From JAPYTY01 sp036338435 (GTDB taxonomy: Bacteria; Acidobacteriota; UBA6911; RPQK01; JADFOI01), in NCBI GenBank assembly GCA_036338435.1, contig JAYZCG010000051.1, positions 10,220 through 74,219 on the forward strand: a stretch of 64,000 nt of DNA, given 5' to 3'. Every line of letters begins with the position of its first letter. The stretch's first letter is position 1. Below, piece by piece: positions 26,163-35,248 of this stretch. The position numbers and the translations under genes are program-made. The notes beneath the pieces are model-generated. The model saw nothing but the letters and a program-made list of their open reading frames with translations, had not been told where the DNA came from and ran no database searches.

Positions 26163-26982
26163 TAAACAACCTTTTCGCTGCCGAAGTGTCCGCTATCCAT
26201 GCCTGTTGGCTAGGGTTATAGCTTTTGTGGCACTGCTAGCAATGCTCGCTTGTGGAGGGAGACCACCCCCGCCTGTTCCTCCTGCAACGTCCCCACAACC
26301 TCCTGTATCAAAAACGCCTGTAGATGCCCTAGAAACACCAACCGTGGCCCCACCCAAACTCGAGGCGCATATCGAACCCCAGTTGATTCGGGTAGGGGAA
26401 TCCGCGCTTCTCACCTGGAAAGCCACAAATGCTGACCGGGTCGTTATTAATCACAACATCGGTCCTGTTGAGACTTCCGGAAGAATCCGATTTTTTCCCG
26501 AAGTAACAACCCACTATGAAGTGGTGGCAGAAGGTGCAGGTGGAACAGTAACCGCAAATGTTACCGTTGAAGTACTCACAAATGAAATAGTCTCTGAGGA
26601 AAATCTTACGGGCCAGCCCTTACGAGAACGATTCGACAACTTTGTGAAACCCGTATTCTTTGAGTATGACAGCGCCAAACTCACGCCAGAGACTATTGCG
26701 ATGCTAGACGAAACAATCCGCTGGCTCTCACTCCCCAAAAACCGCCAACTTCATTTTCTTATCGAAGGTCATTGCGATCAACGAGGCACAGAGGAATATA
26801 ATCTCGCGCTGGGGGATAAGCGGGCACAAATTGTGAGGGCCCATATGTTGGCAAGGGGCATCAGCGGAAGTCGGATCAAGACGTTCTCCCTTGGTGAAGA
26901 ACGGCCCTTTGACCCACGCCAGATGAAACAAGCGTGGGCCCTCAACCGAAGAGCACATTTTACCTTGACCGAAGGACTTTAA
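26137..26982 (+). CDS. pal: OmpA/Pal-family lipoprotein with an Ig-like middle domain
   Basis: A protein of about 281 residues. A basic N-terminus and a hydrophobic stretch end in the lipobox-like LAMLACG, giving a lipidated Cys. A proline-rich linker follows, then an immunoglobulin-like segment (ALLTWKATNADRVVIN to GGTVTANVTVEV), and then an OmpA domain with VFFEYDSAKLTPE, LIEGHCDQRGTEEYNLALGDKRA and LNRRAHFTL, which carry the Asp and Arg that bind diaminopimelate in peptidoglycan. It would tether the outer membrane to the cell wall. The ATG at 26137 lies inside the M16 gene; the ExbBD genes of the same envelope system are at the other end of the window. Confidence 0.85.
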   Translation: MTQNQTTSNKQPFRCRSVRYPCLLARVIAFVALLAMLACGGRPPPPVPPATSPQPPVSKTPVDALETPTVAPPKLEAHIEPQLIRVGESALLTWKATNADRVVINHNIGPVETSGRIRFFPEVTTHYEVVAEGAGGTVTANVTVEVLTNEIVSEENLTGQPLRERFDNFVKPVFFEYDSAKLTPETIAMLDETIRWLSLPKNRQLHFLIEGHCDQRGTEEYNLALGDKRAQIVRAHMLARGISGSRIKTFSLGEERPFDPRQMKQAWALNRRAHFTLTEGL

Positions 26983-26996
26983 ACACGCACGCCTTC

Positions 26997-27509
26997 ATGT
27001 TCCAAGCACAAACAGCCAAAAGGTCACCCCATTTCTGGAAGTTCGTACTCATCTCAATGGTCATTCTGGGGCTTGCTTTATCGGTTGTCATTTTTCTTAT
27101 ACAACAAGGCGGCTCCGACGAAATCCCATTGACTGGGATCCTTCGTGAGGGAGACCCTGACTACGAATGGTACCAACGATATATCAAACTCAAAAACCCC
27201 CAAGTTAAAATGACTAGCAGTTTCTCGGGAGGGCGACTTGTACTCTTTTCCGGCATCATCGAAAACAAGGGGGAAAGAACCGTAGATATAATTGAGGTGC
27301 AATTAAGTTTCTTCAACTATGATGATCTTGTTACAACAACCTTGAAAACTCCCATTCGTCCGGGGCCAGCAAGCCGCACGCCGGCTATTGGAACATTTGA
27401 GGAGCGTGGATTTACACTCTACTTGGAAGACCTCCCAGAGGAATGGCTAGCCCTTCACGCGGAGATGGCAATTCACGGGATCCGCTTTGTGAAAAGAGAC
27501 GCGAGGTAG
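26997..27509 (+). CDS. Single-pass membrane protein of unknown function
   Basis: From the ATG at 26997 the protein has about 170 residues; a longer frame from 26934 overlaps the Pal gene. A helix (FVLISMVILGLALSVVIFLI) near the N-terminus anchors it, and a beta-rich domain follows with GGRLVLFSGIIENKGERTVDIIEVQLSFFNYD, positions about 80-110, a pattern seen in FxLyD- and DUF2393-like extracytoplasmic domains. I cannot assign a family with certainty. It comes 14 bases after the Pal stop and is likely co-transcribed with it. Confidence 0.6.
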   Translation: MFQAQTAKRSPHFWKFVLISMVILGLALSVVIFLIQQGGSDEIPLTGILREGDPDYEWYQRYIKLKNPQVKMTSSFSGGRLVLFSGIIENKGERTVDIIEVQLSFFNYDDLVTTTLKTPIRPGPASRTPAIGTFEERGFTLYLEDLPEEWLALHAEMAIHGIRFVKRDAR

Positions 27510-27564
27510 TTTAAGGGCCCTTTATCCGACAAAGATCCACCAGAAGGAAAATCGGCATATTGAG

Positions 27565-27608
27565 AAAATAACTCAATTACCCCACACCACTAAATTCGGA
27601 GTTATTTT
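27565..27608. terminator. Possible bidirectional terminator between convergent genes
   Basis: AAAATAACTC (27565-27574) and GAGTTATTTT (27599-27608) form a perfect 10-bp inverted repeat with a 24-base loop, between the end of the plus-strand membrane protein gene and the end of the minus-strand radical SAM gene. The stem is AT-rich and weak, so this is tentative. Confidence 0.3.
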
Positions 27609-27697
27609 ACTCTGTGGTTTGAGCTAAAAGTAGGCTTACCCAACCAACTCCAGTCATTTGCGTTGATTGATATTATGCCCACGATTGCGCAGTAGAT

Positions 27698-28804
27698 TCA
27701 GACAACGCAATCGATAAGTTGTTCCCCTAACTCTTTTTCTGTTGGGGCATCTTGAAACACCTTTTGCCACACACTGCGACCTTCCATGCAGGCATATACG
27801 CGAGTAGCGGGGGACTTTTCTTGAATCCATTCCAGAACTTGCCGATACATGTCCACACGCAAAGGCTTAAAATAGCGCATCTTCCCATCAGGATTAGGCA
27901 CTAACTCCCCCAAAGGCAAAAAACTGCTAGGGAATCTACGACGAACAATTTCCTTTAGGTGAGAGGTCATCCTCAAGGATCCCACTGAGATCCATGCAAT
28001 AGACGCAGGAGAAACTGTTTGAAACATTTCTTCAACTAAATCCTTATAGTCGAGCTTCCACCTCGGATAAAAGATTAGTGGATCCAAATGAAATCCTACG
28101 GGATATCCTGCTTGAGCACACTCTGCTGCCGCCTCGAACCTCTGGCTAACCGAGGCCGTCTTGTGTTCCTCCCTTTCTTGAACATAGCGGGGGCTGATTG
28201 ACCAAGAGACTACCGTCTTGCCATCGTGTCTGAGACCTAGGAGATTCTCAATACAATTGGATTTAGTTTTAAGTTCTAAAATAGCGTTAGATTGCTGGGA
28301 AAAAAATTCAACTAAAATTTTGCTATACCCAGTCAGCGGATCAAGGGCAAGACTGTCGGCAAGTTCTCCGGTGCCAATCCGGAAAAAATCATGAGGGGAG
28401 TTGTCGAAAGCAGCCTTTAATTCAGCTATTAAATCCCCCTCATTAGCATAGATTGTCATATAGGGAAAATTTAGATAAGACTGAAGATAACAGTAACTGC
28501 ATTCCATGTGGCAATTGCTAGCATAATTGATCACAAAGTAGTTGCAACAGACTCCCTTGAGGCCTGCCTTGGCACGACTCCCTGGACAGGGCTTGAAAAA
28601 ATTGCCCTTTTGTTGGACTAAAACAAGCGATTTTTTTGACCTAGGAATGGTCACGTTACCTTGCTTGGAATCCTCCAGTAAAAACTCTGCTGAGTCAATA
28701 TTGTGGGTTGGAACTTCCGGGAACCGACCGAGCACATTTTTCGTAACTTTAGATTCCTTAACCGCACGTTCCACAAAAATTTGTTCGGGTCTGTATAAAT
28801 GCAT
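27698..28804 (-). CDS. Spore-photoproduct-lyase-like radical SAM protein
   Basis: A 368-residue radical SAM enzyme. The cluster motif CHMECSYCYLQ (C98, C102, C105) is followed by SYLNFPYMTIYAN, which is the signature of the spore photoproduct lyase (SPL) family, and three more cysteines (C73, C86, C87 in the CPG and VCC segments) precede it. In Bacillus SPL a catalytic Cys lies about 43 residues after the cluster; the matching segment here reads RIGTGELADSLALD and has no Cys. It is therefore unlikely to repair spore photoproduct by the known mechanism. No sporulation gene is visible. It follows the ParB-like gene by 13 bases on the same strand, so the two are probably one operon. Confidence 0.85.
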   Translation of the reverse strand: MHLYRPEQIFVERAVKESKVTKNVLGRFPEVPTHNIDSAEFLLEDSKQGNVTIPRSKKSLVLVQQKGNFFKPCPGSRAKAGLKGVCCNYFVINYASNCHMECSYCYLQSYLNFPYMTIYANEGDLIAELKAAFDNSPHDFFRIGTGELADSLALDPLTGYSKILVEFFSQQSNAILELKTKSNCIENLLGLRHDGKTVVSWSISPRYVQEREEHKTASVSQRFEAAAECAQAGYPVGFHLDPLIFYPRWKLDYKDLVEEMFQTVSPASIAWISVGSLRMTSHLKEIVRRRFPSSFLPLGELVPNPDGKMRYFKPLRVDMYRQVLEWIQEKSPATRVYACMEGRSVWQKVFQDAPTEKELGEQLIDCVV

Positions 28805-28817
28805 AACGCAAATTAGT

Positions 28818-29819
28818 TTACAGTAAAGCTAATATTTTTCTTAGCTCATCGGTCTTTGCTATGTCTTGCAATTTTGTTGCTGCCTTCAACAATTCGTCTG
28901 AATCAGCAAAAGAAAATCCGACATCAATCTTATCGCCCTCGAAATAAGGAGGCGCCTGGAAATTAATCTGTGGAGGAATTTTTAAGGCCGCTTTAAGCTT
29001 CTCGTAAATTTTTTCATGCTTCGCTAGGTTAGGCAATCGGAGGCGTCGGAGAGCCTCGAAGGTCCGCCTGTAGTCCTCTGAAATAGACAAGCTCTGAATT
29101 CGTCCCGCATCCATGGCCCTACATTCATTCCAGATTTCTTTCAGACTTCTTGTTTCAAAAGAGCTCCCTACATGTTTTTCTAGGGCCAGCAACTCATCGA
29201 GAACCGTAAAGAGTTGTTTCTGTTTATTCTTGCCAAGTTGAAATTTAGAGATAATTTGCAAGAAAAAAACTTGTTCTTGCTCTTTCCACTTAGACAACTT
29301 CAGGGCAATGTCGGGCTCTAGAGGGTCGAGAAGGCTGCGTTGCAAAATCTCGGGTAACTGAGCTATCCCTAGATATCGATTGAAATGGAAACGATCGGCC
29401 CGGATATCTATCAGGGGCATGAATTTCCCCATAATAGTGTCATCGCTCAGCTTGAACTCACTTCTTAGCTTAGACAGAACCTTCGCTTTTTCCAAAAGAT
29501 GAAGCTCTCGTGTAGCAAGGTTGTCCTCAAGGGCGGCAACAAAAAGAGCCAAGTCATCCTTTTGTTCCCGAATGAAGCAAGGGATATCCTGAATTCCTAG
29601 GTTCTGACAGGAAAGATACCTACGAAAACCAATGACTATTCTAAATCTACCATCAAGACTCCTTTGAACGTGAAGGGGTGATAGGATGCCGGTTTTCCCA
29701 ACGGAATAGTTGAGCTGATCGATGGGAACCCAAGGCAAAGAAACGGCAAATAGCCGATCTGCAGGATTAATTTGATCGAAAGATATGATTTTGAGGCGAC
29801 CACATGATTTTCTAGGCAT
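28818..29819 (-). CDS. ParB/Noc-like DNA-binding protein
   Basis: A 333-residue protein with the ParB N-terminal domain: TGILSPLHVQRSLDGRF, then GFRRYLSCQNLG (64-75) in place of the ParB GERR nucleotide-binding motif, then EDNLATRELHLLEKAKVLSKL, which matches the ENxxRxxLxPxE box. A helix-turn-helix region follows (DTIMGKFMPL to LPEILQRSLL). The C-terminal 130 residues match nothing I know. Canonical ParB proteins are CTP-dependent DNA clamps. There is no parA beside it, so a chromosome-partition role is unlikely; its partner appears to be the SPL-like radical SAM gene just downstream. A 222-base divergent region with a dyad lies upstream. Confidence 0.75.
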   Translation of the reverse strand: MPRKSCGRLKIISFDQINPADRLFAVSLPWVPIDQLNYSVGKTGILSPLHVQRSLDGRFRIVIGFRRYLSCQNLGIQDIPCFIREQKDDLALFVAALEDNLATRELHLLEKAKVLSKLRSEFKLSDDTIMGKFMPLIDIRADRFHFNRYLGIAQLPEILQRSLLDPLEPDIALKLSKWKEQEQVFFLQIISKFQLGKNKQKQLFTVLDELLALEKHVGSSFETRSLKEIWNECRAMDAGRIQSLSISEDYRRTFEALRRLRLPNLAKHEKIYEKLKAALKIPPQINFQAPPYFEGDKIDVGFSFADSDELLKAATKLQDIAKTDELRKILALL

Positions 29820-29939
29820 GCCGCTAAGTTTACTGCATTACTAACCCCCGAAGCATAAAGAGATTGAATTAATGGACAGTAATGCCCTTGAAGATACCCC
29901 TTAAATGGGATATACAAGTTTGTTGAACGCTCTAATAAA

Positions 29940-29986
29940 TTGTGGTAATGTCCTCTGATTCTTTCGGCTGTTTCACGTTACCACAA
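29940..29986. promoter_or_regulatory. Dyad in the divergent region upstream of the ParB-like gene
   Basis: TTGTGGTAA (29940-29948) and TTACCACAA (29978-29986) are perfect inverted copies 29 bases apart, between the divergently transcribed ParB-like and TPR genes. Two half-sites at this distance could bind a dimeric regulator, perhaps the ParB-like protein itself, but this is inference. Confidence 0.35.
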
Positions 29987-30041
29987 GCCTGGGCGTGGAA
30001 TCTGAGGTGTAAACGATAGTTAAGGGAGGTTAGTTACGATA

Positions 30042-31019
30042 ATGAACTCAAGGACAACTTGGAAAACTGTTTTGGGTCTTTCTCTGGTTCTGGGTCACAC
30101 CCTGGTTCAGGGGCAATACACCACCGAAGAATATGCAATCTATGAGACGGCTGTAAACACAGCTCCTGCAGAAAGACACGATGCCATCATTGGATTTATT
30201 GACGCCAATCCACAATCGGCTTTAGTGGAATATGCGGTAGGAAGCTATCTACAGCTTATGCAGGAATATCAAAGCCAAGGACAATCAGGGCAAGTGGTCT
30301 CATCTGGGGAAAAACTCTTAGGGATTATACCGGATAATTTGAATGCCCAGTACATGGTAGCCATCGCAGCTTATCAAATAAAAGACTTTGGCAAAGCCAC
30401 AAACTATGGCGAAAGTATTTATGCAGCTAGACCCGATGCGGGGCTGGCTTTTGTCCTAGCCAACTCTTTTGGACAGCTGAAAAACCAAGATAAACAAATT
30501 GAATATGGGGCCAAAGCCTGTTCCGAACTGGCCCCCAAGGACTGCTTTCAGCTTTTAGGCCAGATTAGTAAAATCTACGCTGGGAAAAAAGAGTGGGCCA
30601 AGGCAGCAGAATATGCCAAGAGATCCGTTGAGGGACTGGATGCTGCCGGAAAACCCGGCCAAATGTCTGATAGCGAATGGAAGAACTATATTACAGTGGA
30701 AAAGGCCACTGCTTATACAGTGCTCGGGCGATCTGCTGCCGAGCGCGAGAACTGGGATACCGCTATTGCTAATTACCAGAAAGTGATCAGCCTTTCCACA
30801 GACCCCTCTGCAAAGGCAGAGGCCTACTACTACACCGGGATGGGCCGCTGGGATCAAAGACAGATGGACTCCGCAATGGATGCATTTGCCAAAGGAGCGG
30901 TACAAAAAGATGCTCCTCACGCACAACACTGCCGCCAGTACCTGGAAACTCTTTATAAGTCGACTCACAATGGATCGTTGGCAGGGCTTGAGGAGTTCAT
31001 TATTCGCGTCACTCGTTAA
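30042..31019 (+). CDS. Exported tetratricopeptide-repeat protein
   Basis: A 325-residue protein with a signal sequence (VLGLSLVLGHTLVQGQ) and several degenerate TPR units, for example AEYAKRSVEG, TAIANYQKVISLSTDPSAKAEAYYYTGM and AMDAFAKGAVQ, spread over residues 60-310. A GGGAGG site precedes the ATG at 30042. TPR proteins of this sort serve as periplasmic scaffolds, and nothing shows the partner. The gene stands alone, with a 214-base gap before the helicase gene. Confidence 0.75.
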   Translation: MNSRTTWKTVLGLSLVLGHTLVQGQYTTEEYAIYETAVNTAPAERHDAIIGFIDANPQSALVEYAVGSYLQLMQEYQSQGQSGQVVSSGEKLLGIIPDNLNAQYMVAIAAYQIKDFGKATNYGESIYAARPDAGLAFVLANSFGQLKNQDKQIEYGAKACSELAPKDCFQLLGQISKIYAGKKEWAKAAEYAKRSVEGLDAAGKPGQMSDSEWKNYITVEKATAYTVLGRSAAERENWDTAIANYQKVISLSTDPSAKAEAYYYTGMGRWDQRQMDSAMDAFAKGAVQKDAPHAQHCRQYLETLYKSTHNGSLAGLEEFIIRVTR

Positions 31020-31266
31020 GTTAGCTTATTCTCGACAACAACGCTCTGCCTATCTGTCGAAACCCAGACGGAGCAGCCAAGTCTAGCTGAAATAGTGTGG
31101 TTTGCGGTGACCTTTTCTGTGTCTCTGCACATCTACAACAAAAATGTTTTCCATCTTTCCATCAATCGAGTCCCCTCGGGTCCTGCCATAGCCTGTTGAG
31201 GACTTCTTTTGCCTGTCGTCCGTTCATGGTAAGGTGAACATTCTAGACGAGGCCACCACAAATACC

Positions 31267-33510
31267 ATGCCAGCGCAGACTTCTGAAAAGGATTACTTAT
31301 CTAGTCTGAACCAACAACAGAAATCTGCTGTCACTCAAACCCAGGGGCCAATGCTTATTTTGGCTGGAGCAGGGAGTGGAAAAACCCGCACTCTTACCTA
31401 TAAAATGGTTCATCTCATTGATCAGAAGCTCTGTCATCCTGAGCAAATTCTGGCCGTTACCTTTACCAATAAAGCTGCAGAAGAAATGCGTGGCCGCGTT
31501 CAAAGCATTCTTAGCCACGCCAATGAATCACCACTATTGTGCACTTTCCATTCTCTTGGTGTGAGAATCCTGCGTCGACACGCTGACAAAATCGGTTACA
31601 GAAGAGATTTTACTATCTGCGACCGGGACGATCAGATACGAATTCTTAAGGCCGTTTACAAGGAACTCGGCTGCATAGACAAGGAATTGCCAGTTAGGCA
31701 GACTCTGGGAGTCATCAGTCGGGCTAAAAGCAGGAACTGGGATCCTGAAGAGTACGGTCGGCTCTCTAGAGACTTCTCCAGTGAACAAATCGGCCTTATC
31801 TATTCTGCCTACGAGAACTTTCTGAAACAATCTAACGCCGTAGATTTCGATGATCTAATCCTATTAACTGTCCGATTGCTCAAAAAAAACCGCGAGATAC
31901 GCAATCGGTATGGAGAGCACTATCGTTATATCCTGATCGACGAATACCAAGATACCAATCGGCCCCAGTATGACCTAGTTAAGAATTTAACCCAAATCCA
32001 TCAAAATCTTACTGCGGTCGGAGATGAAGACCAATCAATCTATGGTTTCCGGGGAGCAGATATCGAGAACATCTTGCGTTTTGAAGCAGATTTTCCAGGA
32101 GCTACTATTGTTAAACTCGAGCAAAACTACCGTTCTACACAAACCATCCTGGACGCTGCTACCTGCGTTGTCTCCAACAATCGCAATCGTAAAGACAAAA
32201 CCCTCTGGACGGATGAAGAAGCGGGGGAGCCCATAGAACTGTTTGCCGCATTGGATGCCAAAAGCGAGGCTACTCACGTTTCTCAGAAAATCTATCAACA
32301 CATCAGTGAGGGAGCCAAAGGAATAGCAATTTTATACCGTACCAACTTCCAATCGCGTCAGTTTGAAGAAGCTCTCCGGCGTCTTGACATTTCTTACAAG
32401 CTTATTGGGGGAGTGAGTTTCTATCATCGGGGAGAGATTAAGGATGCGCTTGCTTATCTCCGAGTGATGATCAACCCAGAAGACAACGTCTCTCTCTTGA
32501 GAGTCATTAATCGACCCAGCCGGGGAATTGGAAAAACTACGCTGGATCAACTTCACAAAAAATCTCAGGAAAATCATACGACTCTCTGGAAAGCTTTAAT
32601 TAAAGGCCTGGGAGATAATACATTCTCTGCCCGAAGCCATGTATCTTTGAACCATTTTTTTGAGCTCATTTCCCAGTGTCGCCCCTTTCTAAAACTACCT
32701 CTGCATCTAGCACTTGAAAAAACTCTTGAAGCGAGTGGGTACTTGTCCCATCTGGGTAACAAAGATTCTGAGGAAGCGCATAATAAAATTCTCAATTTAG
32801 AAGAATTGATTAATCTGTGCCGTGAAAACAGCGAACAAGGCTACACCCTGCAAGAATTCCTTGACCATGCAGCATTGCGCTCGGAGGTAGACGATTACAA
32901 CAAGTCAGCTCCGGTTAGCTTGATGACTTTACACAATGCCAAAGGCCTGGAATTCCCGGTTGTTTTTTTAGCGGGATTTGAAGAAGGACTTTTTCCCCAC
33001 AGTCGATCGGTAGCTGAGAACGATTTAGAAGAAGAACGTCGTCTTTGCTATGTAGGGATAACCCGTGCTAAAAAAACTCTTTACCTTACCTATTCCCTAC
33101 GCCGCCGTTTTTTTGGACAGGAAGCCGAAGGAATTAGTCGTCCCAGCCGATTCCTACAAGAAATCCCCGAACACCTTTTAAAGCTTCATACTTTCTCTGC
33201 TACTTACAAGACGGAATCCTTGGGCAACCAGGCAATACACCGATCCCGCAAAAAAAACACGGGCAATCTCCCTATACGAACCTACAATTCGACAAAAAGC
33301 ATTAGCGGGTTCTTAGACGAGCTATCGCACAAACCCACCGCCTTAAGCGGAGGGCTGGTATCCGGGGCAAGGATAGTACACAACAAGTTTGGCTACGGCA
33401 CCGTCCTTCAAGTTCAGAATACAGGCGAAGATTTGACCGTCACGGTAAAATTCCCCGGACTAGGCATTAAAAAACTGCTGCAAAGCTATGCTAAATTAAA
33501 GCTGGTCTGA
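31267..33510 (+). CDS. pcrA: ATP-dependent DNA helicase, UvrD/PcrA type
   Basis: A superfamily 1A 3'-5' DNA helicase of about 747 residues. Motifs are LAGAGSGKTRTLTYK (Walker A), TFTNKAAEEMRGR (Ia), DEYQDTN (II), GDEDQSIYGFRGAD (III), KLEQNYRS (IV), MTLHNAKGLEFPVVFLAG (V) and EERRLCYVGITRAK (VI). The C-terminal Tudor-like segment VHNKFGYGTVLQV to KLLQSYAKLKLV is the RNA-polymerase-binding domain typical of PcrA. Roles are nucleotide excision and mismatch repair and transcription-replication conflict resolution. The ATG at 31267 is chosen; a GTG at 31234 would add 11 residues. The symporter gene follows after 9 bases. Confidence 0.94.
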   Translation: MPAQTSEKDYLSSLNQQQKSAVTQTQGPMLILAGAGSGKTRTLTYKMVHLIDQKLCHPEQILAVTFTNKAAEEMRGRVQSILSHANESPLLCTFHSLGVRILRRHADKIGYRRDFTICDRDDQIRILKAVYKELGCIDKELPVRQTLGVISRAKSRNWDPEEYGRLSRDFSSEQIGLIYSAYENFLKQSNAVDFDDLILLTVRLLKKNREIRNRYGEHYRYILIDEYQDTNRPQYDLVKNLTQIHQNLTAVGDEDQSIYGFRGADIENILRFEADFPGATIVKLEQNYRSTQTILDAATCVVSNNRNRKDKTLWTDEEAGEPIELFAALDAKSEATHVSQKIYQHISEGAKGIAILYRTNFQSRQFEEALRRLDISYKLIGGVSFYHRGEIKDALAYLRVMINPEDNVSLLRVINRPSRGIGKTTLDQLHKKSQENHTTLWKALIKGLGDNTFSARSHVSLNHFFELISQCRPFLKLPLHLALEKTLEASGYLSHLGNKDSEEAHNKILNLEELINLCRENSEQGYTLQEFLDHAALRSEVDDYNKSAPVSLMTLHNAKGLEFPVVFLAGFEEGLFPHSRSVAENDLEEERRLCYVGITRAKKTLYLTYSLRRRFFGQEAEGISRPSRFLQEIPEHLLKLHTFSATYKTESLGNQAIHRSRKKNTGNLPIRTYNSTKSISGFLDELSHKPTALSGGLVSGARIVHNKFGYGTVLQVQNTGEDLTVTVKFPGLGIKKLLQSYAKLKLV

Positions 33511-33519
33511 CCTTTACTT

Positions 33520-34896
33520 ATGAATGAAACCCTGGATCACATACTCTCCGTAACTGTAGGATACGCTTGGGGAGCTCCATTGCTGATTCTTTTGGTGGGG
33601 GGAGGATTTATTCTAACCCTGTACTCACGCTTTCTGCCATTTGTCGGCATGAGGCATGCCTTCGAAATTCTCCGGGGTAAATTCTATCAAGAAGGGGATC
33701 CGGGCGATATCAGCCATTTTCAGGCGCTCAGCACCCATCTCGCTGCCACTGTAGGCCTTGGAAATATCGGTGGTGTGGCTATCGCCATCACCCAAGGTGG
33801 CCCAGGGGCTGTCTTTTGGATGTGGGTCTCCGCTCTCGTGGGTATGGCCACCAAATTTTTCACGTGCACGCTAGCTGTCATGTATCGTAGCGAAGACAGT
33901 CTAGGCCAAATCCAGGGAGGCCCCATGTATTACATCGAAAAGGGGCTAGGGAAAAATTTCAAGTTCATGGCCATTTTTTTTAGTGTCTGTGGCATGCTCG
34001 GCTGTCTTGCGATGTTCCAAGCCAACCAGGTTGCTGAGATTCTAGACAAAAATTATGCAATAGAACCGTGGCAAACGGGGTTGGGAATGACTTTTCTGGT
34101 GGGTGCAGTGGTCCTGGGGGGCATCAAGAGAATTGCTAAAGTGGCAAGTCAACTGGTGCCCGCCATGTGCTCGATCTACTTGTTGTCTTCAGTGATCGTT
34201 GTTATTTCCCACTATTCTCTGGTTCCCCAGATTTTAACCCAGATTTTCCATGACGCATTTACAGGAACAGCGGCAACTGGGGGAATAGCTGGTATCTCAT
34301 TCACGACTGTTGTCCAAACTGGCATTAAAAGAGCAGCATTTTCAAATGAAGCTGGTATCGGTACGGCTCCTATGGCTCACGGAGCAACTAAAACCACAGA
34401 ACCGGTTCGTGAAGGCCTAGTGGGTATGATAGGGCCCTTCATCGACACCATCATAGTGTGCACCCTCACAGCATTGGTTATCCTGTCGACTGGGAACTGG
34501 AAAATTCAAGGTATTCAGGGGGTTTCTCTGACATCTCAAGCCTTCGGAACAGCCTTGGGTAGTTGGGGAGAATTATCCCTGATGGCCGTTGTTCTGCTGT
34601 TTGGGGTCTCCACTATGTTCGGATATTCCTATTATGGGAAAAAGTGTTTTAGTTATCTTTTCGGCGCAGAAAAAAGCTGGATCTATAACTTGTTATACCT
34701 GGGCATGCTTTTTATTGGAGCCACATGGAGCGCTAGCATGGTAATCAATCTAGTCGATACTGCCTTCGCCTTAATGGCTTTGCCTAATATGATTGCCACC
34801 CTGTTGTTAGCACCAAAAGTAATGGCTGCCACTAAAGACTACCTTGCTCGTTATTGCCCTAATACCAAATTGATCCGAAAAAAGATGATTGAATGA
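33520..34896 (+). CDS. Sodium:alanine/glycine symporter (AGCS family)
   Basis: A 458-residue transporter with about 11 hydrophobic helices. AGCS marks are HFQALSTHLAATVGLGNIGGVAIAI, GGPGAVFWMWVSALVGMATKF, GGPMYYIEKGLG and AAFSNEAGIGTAPMAHGA, each in the usual order. It imports alanine or glycine with sodium ions. It starts 9 bases after the PcrA stop, which suggests shared transcription even though the functions are unrelated. The length is normal for the family. Confidence 0.93.
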   Translation: MNETLDHILSVTVGYAWGAPLLILLVGGGFILTLYSRFLPFVGMRHAFEILRGKFYQEGDPGDISHFQALSTHLAATVGLGNIGGVAIAITQGGPGAVFWMWVSALVGMATKFFTCTLAVMYRSEDSLGQIQGGPMYYIEKGLGKNFKFMAIFFSVCGMLGCLAMFQANQVAEILDKNYAIEPWQTGLGMTFLVGAVVLGGIKRIAKVASQLVPAMCSIYLLSSVIVVISHYSLVPQILTQIFHDAFTGTAATGGIAGISFTTVVQTGIKRAAFSNEAGIGTAPMAHGATKTTEPVREGLVGMIGPFIDTIIVCTLTALVILSTGNWKIQGIQGVSLTSQAFGTALGSWGELSLMAVVLLFGVSTMFGYSYYGKKCFSYLFGAEKSWIYNLLYLGMLFIGATWSASMVINLVDTAFALMALPNMIATLLLAPKVMAATKDYLARYCPNTKLIRKKMIE

Positions 34897-35230
34897 ATAT
34901 TACTTCTTGCCCCAACGCCAGCCATTAGGCATTATGCAACTTCGATGACGCGCCTTTTGCTACATGGAAAGAGTGTCAAGATCAAGCTCTTTGTCGCACT
35001 GTACCTGACTCGTAAGCGATTTAAATTGGCCTGCACAGTTAGTCGATTCTTATCCCAGACCTTCCATTGGAGAATTGTTATCGGAACCAAATATGTCAAT
35101 CACGTGTCTCCTTCATAGTGAGAAATAAAGGTTCCGCTGTGATAAAATCTAAAAGTTGGGAACAATATTTCCGACTCAACGTACTTAAGTTAGGTACAAA
35201 CGCAGAGAATGTAATCAACTAGACCATCTT
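34897..35230. other. Gene-free stretch upstream of htrA
   Basis: 334 bases without a recognisable gene. The only local structure I see is a short imperfect palindrome GGAACAATATTTCC near 35159-35172, about 75 bases before the htrA start. It should hold the htrA promoter, but no pair of hexamers is convincing, and no clear envelope-stress promoter was found. Confidence 0.4.
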
Positions 35231-35248
35231 GTGGAGGCTTGGTCAATT

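Noticed and set aside
27698..28804. Radical SAM gene as a sign of a spore former
   Set aside because: SPL-like proteins occur outside spore formers, the catalytic Cys is missing, and no sporulation genes are present.
30555..30968. Minus-strand open frame opposite the TPR gene
   Set aside because: No recognisable fold, and the TPR protein with its signal sequence is the better reading.
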